Shown in pieces: positions 6,125 to 10,362 of a stretch of 10,362 bases of DNA; within the stretch, counting starts at the first letter, position 1; the number at the start of each line of letters is the position of its first letter. The position numbers were made by a program, and so were the translations under genes. The DNA comes from CAYTOJ01 sp964439415 (lineage in GTDB: Bacteria > Pseudomonadota > Alphaproteobacteria > Rickettsiales > CAZAGG01): assembly GCA_964439415.1 (NCBI GenBank), contig CAYTOJ010000068.1, positions 1 through 10,362 of the forward strand. Reading direction: 5' to 3'. Below the pieces are notes generated by a model. It searched no databases and had not been told where the DNA came from. It saw only the letters and a list, made by a program, of their open reading frames with translations.

Positions 6125-7381
6125 ATGCCGATCCCCATACTAATGCCGGCGTTATCGCCCACCATGACTGAAGGAAACCTCGCCAAGTGGATAAAGAAGG
6201 AGGGGGATAAAATAAAACCCGGCGAGGTAATAGCCGAAATAGAAACCGATAAAGCCACGATGGAAGTAGAAGCGGTGGACGGTGGCATTCTGGCGAAAAT
6301 AGTTATTCCCGGTAATACTGAAGGGGTGACGGTGAACAGGCTTATCGCTGTGCTGCTGGAAGAAGGTGAATCCGTTGATTCAGTGGCAGCGTTTTTAGAA
6401 TCGCAGGGAAGCGGCGCTCAAAGTGCCGCTGAAAAACCTGATGCAGGAAAACCACAAGCACCGGATATTAAGCCGGCAGCAGATACATCAGCAAAGGGTG
6501 GGGAGCGCATCAAGGCGAGTCCACTGGCGCGTAGAACCGCTGATATTCTTGGGGTTGATTTGTCAGGGATAAGCGGAACAGGGCCGCATGGCAGAATAAT
6601 CAAGGCTGATGTTGAGGAGGCGAATACGCAAAAACCAGCATCCCGCCAGGGTGGGGCAATGATGCGGGAACAGGTAGAGTATGAGGATATTCCGCTCAAC
6701 AACATGCGCAAAACCATAGCCAAGCGCCTGCTGGAATCAAAACAGAACATCCCGCATTTTTATTTGAACATTGATGTAGAGCTGGATGAAGTGCTGAATG
6801 CGAGGGTACGCCTGAATAAAGCGGCGGAGAAAGCCGCAGGCAAGCAAGCACCGGCGTACAGGCTGACGGTAAACGATTTTGTGATTAAAGCTTGTGCGGC
6901 AGCTTTGAAAAGTGTGCCAGAGGCTAACTCAGCCTGGGCGGATAATGCTATAAGGCGCTTTAATAATGTGGATATATCAGTAGCGGTGGCGATAGACGGT
7001 GGGCTTATAACCCCTGTGCTGCGCAATGCCGATGCTAAAAGCCTTTCAGAGATTTCCATCCAGATGAAAGAACTGATCGCAAAAGCGCGGGAGAATAAAC
7101 TAAAGCCTGAGGAATTCCAGGGTGGCGGTTTTTCAATCTCCAACCTTGGCATGTATGGCATAAAAAACTTCCAGGCGATTATCAATCCGCCGCAGAGTGC
7201 GATACTAGCGGTAGGGGCTTCGGAAGAGCGGGTAGTGGTGAAGGCAGGGCAGATGGTGGTAAGAAATATTGTCAGCCTCTCGTTATCATCCGATCACCGC
7301 GTGGTGGATGGCGCTGTTGGCGCGCAATTCCTCTCCGCCTTAAAAACCTATTTGGAAGACCCTATGATGATGCTGGCTTAA
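6125..7381 (+). CDS. pdhC: Pyruvate dehydrogenase E2 (dihydrolipoyllysine acetyltransferase)
   Basis: E2 forms the core of the pyruvate dehydrogenase complex and moves the acetyl group from E1 through its lipoyl arm to coenzyme A. The protein has 418 residues. A single lipoyl domain (1 to about 78) carries the lipoylation site K43 in ETDKATMEVEA. An Ala/Pro/Lys-rich linker follows (about 95-127), then the peripheral subunit-binding domain (about 129-166: ASPLARRTADILG and GTGPHGRIIKADV). The catalytic domain runs from about 187 to 418, with FSISNLG (336-342) and the active site DHRVVDG (390-396), giving H391 and D395. The N-terminus MPIPILMPALSPTMTEGNLA is very close to rickettsial and mitochondrial E2 and supports the pyruvate rather than the 2-oxoglutarate complex. 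No clear Shine-Dalgarno precedes the ATG. The E1 genes (pdhA, pdhB) and lpd are not adjacent. It converges on the beta-helix-like gene with 8 bases between. Confidence 0.96.
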   Translation: MPIPILMPALSPTMTEGNLAKWIKKEGDKIKPGEVIAEIETDKATMEVEAVDGGILAKIVIPGNTEGVTVNRLIAVLLEEGESVDSVAAFLESQGSGAQSAAEKPDAGKPQAPDIKPAADTSAKGGERIKASPLARRTADILGVDLSGISGTGPHGRIIKADVEEANTQKPASRQGGAMMREQVEYEDIPLNNMRKTIAKRLLESKQNIPHFYLNIDVELDEVLNARVRLNKAAEKAAGKQAPAYRLTVNDFVIKACAAALKSVPEANSAWADNAIRRFNNVDISVAVAIDGGLITPVLRNADAKSLSEISIQMKELIAKARENKLKPEEFQGGGFSISNLGMYGIKNFQAIINPPQSAILAVGASEERVVVKAGQMVVRNIVSLSLSSDHRVVDGAVGAQFLSALKTYLEDPMMMLA

Positions 7382-7389
7382 GAGACTAT

Positions 7390-8925
7390 TTATTTCAGTA
7401 TAAAAGGCAGGAAAGATTTACACACCATATTGTTACCACCAGGTGGTATCACCTTTACAGTTTCATGAATCAGATCGCATTCATCGATCCGCGCTATTGC
7501 TGATGACATCTGTACCGCTACGTCGAATGCCTCCTTCATTTCCCAGAACAAAGCTCTTCTGTCCTCAGGTGCTGCATCGGCATGAACACTATATGTAGAC
7601 CCGTCCAGTTCAACAGTGGCAACGCTAGGCGCTGTAACTGTTGTTATATCGGTTGCTGATGAGTCATATTGGACATAGCCAGATTTTATCTGTAATTTTC
7701 CATCAATTGCGTCATTATCAAATTTAATCACTAACGGCGTAGACGGATTAGCAGCTGGAGCAACTACAGCGTCGCCTGTAATAGCATTATCGGTGAAATT
7801 TATGGGAAATGCAGCAGTACCAGTACCAGTAGCATTATCAATAGCTGTAACATTCAGATTGCCGGTAATGGTATTGCCGGAGAAGTTTATTTCTCTGGGT
7901 ATAGTGTTATCACCTGGCGTAACTGCAATATCAGTATCAGATAATTGGGAATTTTTCATATCTCCGTAAGCACCGACACCTATTTGCAACCTCACTGCAG
8001 AACTAGCTGTGGGAACTATTCCAGATAAATCAAATACTGAATTGCCGGTAATAATAATACCGCCGTTAACGGCAGAGCCAGATAGCAAAGAAGCGGCCTG
8101 TACAAACTCATTCGGAAGATTATTGTTTCCGTTAGTAACAGGTTCTAAAATTACACCAGTCAAAGGTTGTAAAATTACGTCTGCTTGATTAACACTACTG
8201 CTGTTAACGGCAGTGCCGATTGTCTGAATTTTAGCGAAATCCACGGTGATTGCCGCTGCACCTGCATCTGAACCAATTATGACACCAGCATAAATATCAG
8301 CCTGCGCATTATTTTTCACTTCCAAATTTGTAATGACACTGTTTACGCCATCCCCTCTCAGGACGGCTCCAGTACCAGCCCCCTGAAGTACAAGGTGAGG
8401 AATGATATATTTATTTCCAACTGTAAAGAGTGCGGCTCCGTTAGAAGCTGTGGTCATTCCCTTAACTTCGGAACCATCGTAGATATTAATATTGGCGTTA
8501 TCCACGTTTAAATCACCGATTATGGAGGAATTACGAATTATGATACCGTTAGAACCCAGTCTACTGCTGGACAGCGCTGCATTACCGTTAACAATGCTAT
8601 CTTCAGGTATGAAGGTTATTGAACCAGTAAAATTTATATCGGATATAACTTCAATATCATGATACCATAACTGAGCACGAGTCTGGCCTGCAACTCCATT
8701 TCTAGATATTTCCATACCGGTAACTTTATGCTTGTTACCATCGCCGCTGAAAAAATTAATCAGTAGCATACTATCAGACTGTTTATTGCTTATGTATGCA
8801 CCTAATGCAGTAGTATCTATAACCACATCAACCTGAGTTTTAAAAATAAAATCAGCATCCGTACCACCACCTTCAAGTGCAGCTACCGCATTATCAAAAT
8901 GCTCCTGCGTTGTAATATCGACCAT
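7390..8925 (-). CDS. Hypothetical protein with beta-helix-like repeats
   Basis: I do not recognise the family. The 511 residues fall into three parts. Residues 1-26 are a short acidic helix (TTQEHFDNAVAALEG); there is no signal peptide or membrane segment. About 27-445 is rich in Asn, Gly, Ile, Val, Thr and Ser with alternating beta pattern, as in right-handed parallel beta-helix or pectate-lyase-like folds. Clear units are INFSGNTITGNLNV (346-359), INFTDNAITGDAVV (375-388) and IKFDNDAIDGKLQI (400-413). Looser ones are GIIIRNSSIIGDLNV (127-141) and GIIITGNSVFDLSGI (289-303). Residues 452-485 form a charged helix (PEDRRALFWEMKEAFDVAV), and the tail VKVIPPGGNNMVCKSF is basic and hydrophobic. 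Catalytic residues of a polysaccharide lyase or hydrolase could not be assigned. The gene is visibly more AT-rich than pdhC or alaS, which may mean foreign origin or only its Asn/Ile content. It lies downstream of the M16 gene on the same strand, with 106 bases between. A structural, surface or adhesin role is only a guess. Confidence 0.85.
   Translation of the reverse strand: MVDITTQEHFDNAVAALEGGGTDADFIFKTQVDVVIDTTALGAYISNKQSDSMLLINFFSGDGNKHKVTGMEISRNGVAGQTRAQLWYHDIEVISDINFTGSITFIPEDSIVNGNAALSSSRLGSNGIIIRNSSIIGDLNVDNANINIYDGSEVKGMTTASNGAALFTVGNKYIIPHLVLQGAGTGAVLRGDGVNSVITNLEVKNNAQADIYAGVIIGSDAGAAAITVDFAKIQTIGTAVNSSSVNQADVILQPLTGVILEPVTNGNNNLPNEFVQAASLLSGSAVNGGIIITGNSVFDLSGIVPTASSAVRLQIGVGAYGDMKNSQLSDTDIAVTPGDNTIPREINFSGNTITGNLNVTAIDNATGTGTAAFPINFTDNAITGDAVVAPAANPSTPLVIKFDNDAIDGKLQIKSGYVQYDSSATDITTVTAPSVATVELDGSTYSVHADAAPEDRRALFWEMKEAFDVAVQMSSAIARIDECDLIHETVKVIPPGGNNMVCKSFLPFILK
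7687..7890 (-). repeat. Protein-level repeats in the beta-helix-like gene
   Basis: Three related units of 14 residues start at residues 346, 375 and 400, spaced 29 and 25 residues apart. The shared pattern is I-x-F-x-[GDN]-[ND]-x-I-x-G-[NDK]-x-x-[VI]. The DNA copies have diverged (synonymous and other changes), so this is an old internal duplication rather than a recent tandem expansion. Confidence 0.6.
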
Positions 8926-8955
8926 ACTTACTATTCCAATGCTTCATGTAAGTAT
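8924..8955 (-). promoter_or_regulatory. Possible leader hairpin over the start codon of the beta-helix-like gene
   Basis: In the minus-strand transcript ATACTTAC (8948-8955) is perfectly complementary to GTAAGTAT (8924-8931), with a 16-base loop. The 3' arm includes the first two bases of the ATG, and the only Shine-Dalgarno-like element (GGAA) lies in the loop. The stem is AT-rich and therefore weak, so it could modulate initiation or be without effect. Confidence 0.35.
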
Positions 8956-8969
8956 ATACCGTATTGTCT

Positions 8970-8986
8970 TTACGGAATTATTACGG
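8970..8986. promoter_or_regulatory. Direct repeat TTACGG at one helical turn
   Basis: TTACGG occurs at 8970-8975 and 8981-8986, 11 bases apart, so both copies face the same side of the helix. The first also pairs with CCGTA at 8959-8963 as a short dyad. On the minus strand a TATATA (8953-8958) follows directly and could be a -10 box for the beta-helix-like gene. A regulator site is possible but unproven. Confidence 0.25.
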
Positions 8987-9031
8987 CATCAAGTATTGTA
9001 TGGCTGATTAAAAGTCTCACCTGCATAAAGA

Positions 9032-10303
9032 TCAGTTAGCCGTTGCCGCAAACATTGCACCTAGAGCAGCGTGGCTTTTGATGTGGCTGCAATCGCCCAG
9101 TGCGGTGCAGGATAGCAGTCCGTGGTTCAGGGTCTGGCTGATTATGTTCTCTACTTCGCTGGGGCTGACTGCGTCAATTCTCGCCAGTATATCTTCAGGT
9201 AGCAGATAACCGCCAAAATATAATAATTGACGGCCAAGGCTTTCAAAAATGGAAGTGGTATTCTCCAGCGACATTAAAATCGGGATTTTAAGCTGTGCTT
9301 TTGCGCGCTCCAGCTCACCCGCAGTGATACCTTTGGTCATTTTCGTGGTCTCTGTACTCAGCGCTGAAATGAGTGCATCTGCCTTATCCGGCGAGCAACC
9401 GGCATAAAGGCCGAATACCCCGGTATCGGTATATGAACTGGCGAATGAATAGATGCTGTAGGCCAGCCCCAGATTCTCCCGCACTTCCTGAAACAGGCGG
9501 GATGATATTCCGCCGCCCAGAATAGTGGATGCAACCTGCATGGCATAGTAACCTTCGGCGGTATAGCTGATGCCGGGGAAGCCCAGAACCAGGTGCAACT
9601 GCTCCAGTTTCTGCTTGTGCCTTATATCACCGCCATTAAAATCGGCCTTTGCCATTTCTGGCGCTACGCCCGGTTTCATACCACCCAGATGGTCAGTGGC
9701 TAGTTTTACAACCTCCTCATGGCGCACATTGCCTGAGGCCACTACCAGCATACGCTGCGGCTGGTAATGAGCCTCCATATATGCGTTTATATCATTCCCG
9801 CCAAAGCTGCTTACTGATTCTTCAGTGCCTAGAATGGAGCGCCCGAGGGAAGTATTGCCGAAACAGGCGCTCTGGAACAGGTCAAACGCCAGATCGTCCG
9901 GCGAATCCTTATGCATGGCGATTTCCTGGAGAATTACATTCCTCTCCCGCTCAACCTCTTCTTCTGGAAAGGTGGAGTTCAGCACAATATCGAAGATAAG
10001 GTCTGCCGCTTTGGCCAGATCGTTTTTTAAAACCTTCGCGTAATAAACAGTACTTTCGTGGGATGTATAAGCGTTGGATACCCCACCCAGTGTATCAAGC
10101 TCAGCCGCTATTTGCCTGGCTGACCGTTTTCGCGTGCCCTTGAAGGCCATATGCTCCAGGAAGTGGGAAATGCCATTTTCTCTTTCGCTTTCCCACCTCG
10201 CGCCGACATCCACAAACACACCAAATGTAGCGGTCTCAAGGTAAGGTGCTGATATAGTGGCTATTCCCAGGCCATTTGGCAGCGTGGAGAGGTTATAATT
10301 CAT
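9032..10303 (-). CDS. M16 family zinc metallopeptidase (mitochondrial processing peptidase-like)
   Basis: This is a soluble pitrilysin-family (M16) peptidase, close in type to the beta subunit of mitochondrial processing peptidase; such enzymes cut peptides inside a closed chamber. From the ATG at 10303 it has 423 residues. The inverted zinc motif HFLEH gives ligands H47 and H51 and catalytic E50. The third ligand is E127, exactly 76 residues after H51, in ERNVILQEIAMHKDSP. The N-terminal half also shows GARWESERENGISHFLEHMAF. The C-terminal half has the Gly-rich loop LGGGISSRLFQEVRE (262-276) followed by LGLAYSIYSF, as in active subunits. All catalytic residues are present. A TTG at 10306 directly before the ATG has a slightly better spacing to AGGA (10315-10318) and may be used; the difference is one residue. 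The usual thrC neighbour, if present, would lie beyond the right edge. The natural substrate in bacteria is not settled. Confidence 0.95.
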   Translation of the reverse strand: MNYNLSTLPNGLGIATISAPYLETATFGVFVDVGARWESERENGISHFLEHMAFKGTRKRSARQIAAELDTLGGVSNAYTSHESTVYYAKVLKNDLAKAADLIFDIVLNSTFPEEEVERERNVILQEIAMHKDSPDDLAFDLFQSACFGNTSLGRSILGTEESVSSFGGNDINAYMEAHYQPQRMLVVASGNVRHEEVVKLATDHLGGMKPGVAPEMAKADFNGGDIRHKQKLEQLHLVLGFPGISYTAEGYYAMQVASTILGGGISSRLFQEVRENLGLAYSIYSFASSYTDTGVFGLYAGCSPDKADALISALSTETTKMTKGITAGELERAKAQLKIPILMSLENTTSIFESLGRQLLYFGGYLLPEDILARIDAVSPSEVENIISQTLNHGLLSCTALGDCSHIKSHAALGAMFAATAN

Positions 10304-10362
10304 CAATATATAATTCCTGCTTTAAAAGGTATCATTGGCATTCTATACCTATCGCACTTCAA

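Noticed and set aside
5911..6288. 125-codon frame (minus) across the cox3/pdhC gap
   Set aside because: It overlaps both real genes in other frames and has no ribosome site or recognisable domain.
9570..10043. Several plus-strand frames opposite the M16 peptidase
   Set aside because: All are shadows of the peptidase gene, with no start sites or family features of their own.

Overview
The window looks like chromosomal DNA of an alphaproteobacterium of moderate GC, possibly from the Rickettsiales or a related host-associated or small-genome lineage. The clues are a cytochrome c oxidase subunit III with the mitochondrial-type HLVNPSPWP start, a SURF1 assembly factor, a pyruvate dehydrogenase E2 whose N-terminus closely resembles rickettsial and mitochondrial E2, and an M16 peptidase of the mitochondrial-processing-peptidase type. 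The lineage below the class is an inference. No phage, integrase, transposase gene, rRNA or CRISPR array was seen.

Layout from left to right. A gene of unknown function (minus strand) runs off the left edge and ends there in an Ala-rich stretch. It is divergent from alaS (plus). The 519-base gap after alaS holds a 142-bp imperfect palindromic element with 17-bp inverted ends and a 4-bp flanking direct repeat, then a tRNA-Glu(CTC) gene (minus). Divergent from the tRNA is a Dps ferritin-like gene (plus). It converges, with one base between, on a two-gene unit of cox3 and surf1 (minus), which are joined by a TGATG stop/start overlap. Divergent from cox3 is pdhC, the E2 subunit of pyruvate dehydrogenase (plus). 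It converges, with 8 bases between, on a 511-residue protein of unknown function with beta-helix-like repeats (minus). Upstream of that, on the same strand, is a complete M16 zinc peptidase.

The genes are mostly single units or pairs on alternating strands. The common theme is aerobic energy metabolism: pyruvate dehydrogenase E2 supplies acetyl-CoA, cox3 and surf1 serve the terminal oxidase, and Dps protects against iron and peroxide. Two translation genes are also present (alaS, tRNA-Glu). The parts that standard annotation does not explain are the palindromic element, the beta-helix-like protein with a possible leader hairpin at its start codon, and the truncated unknown gene at the left edge.
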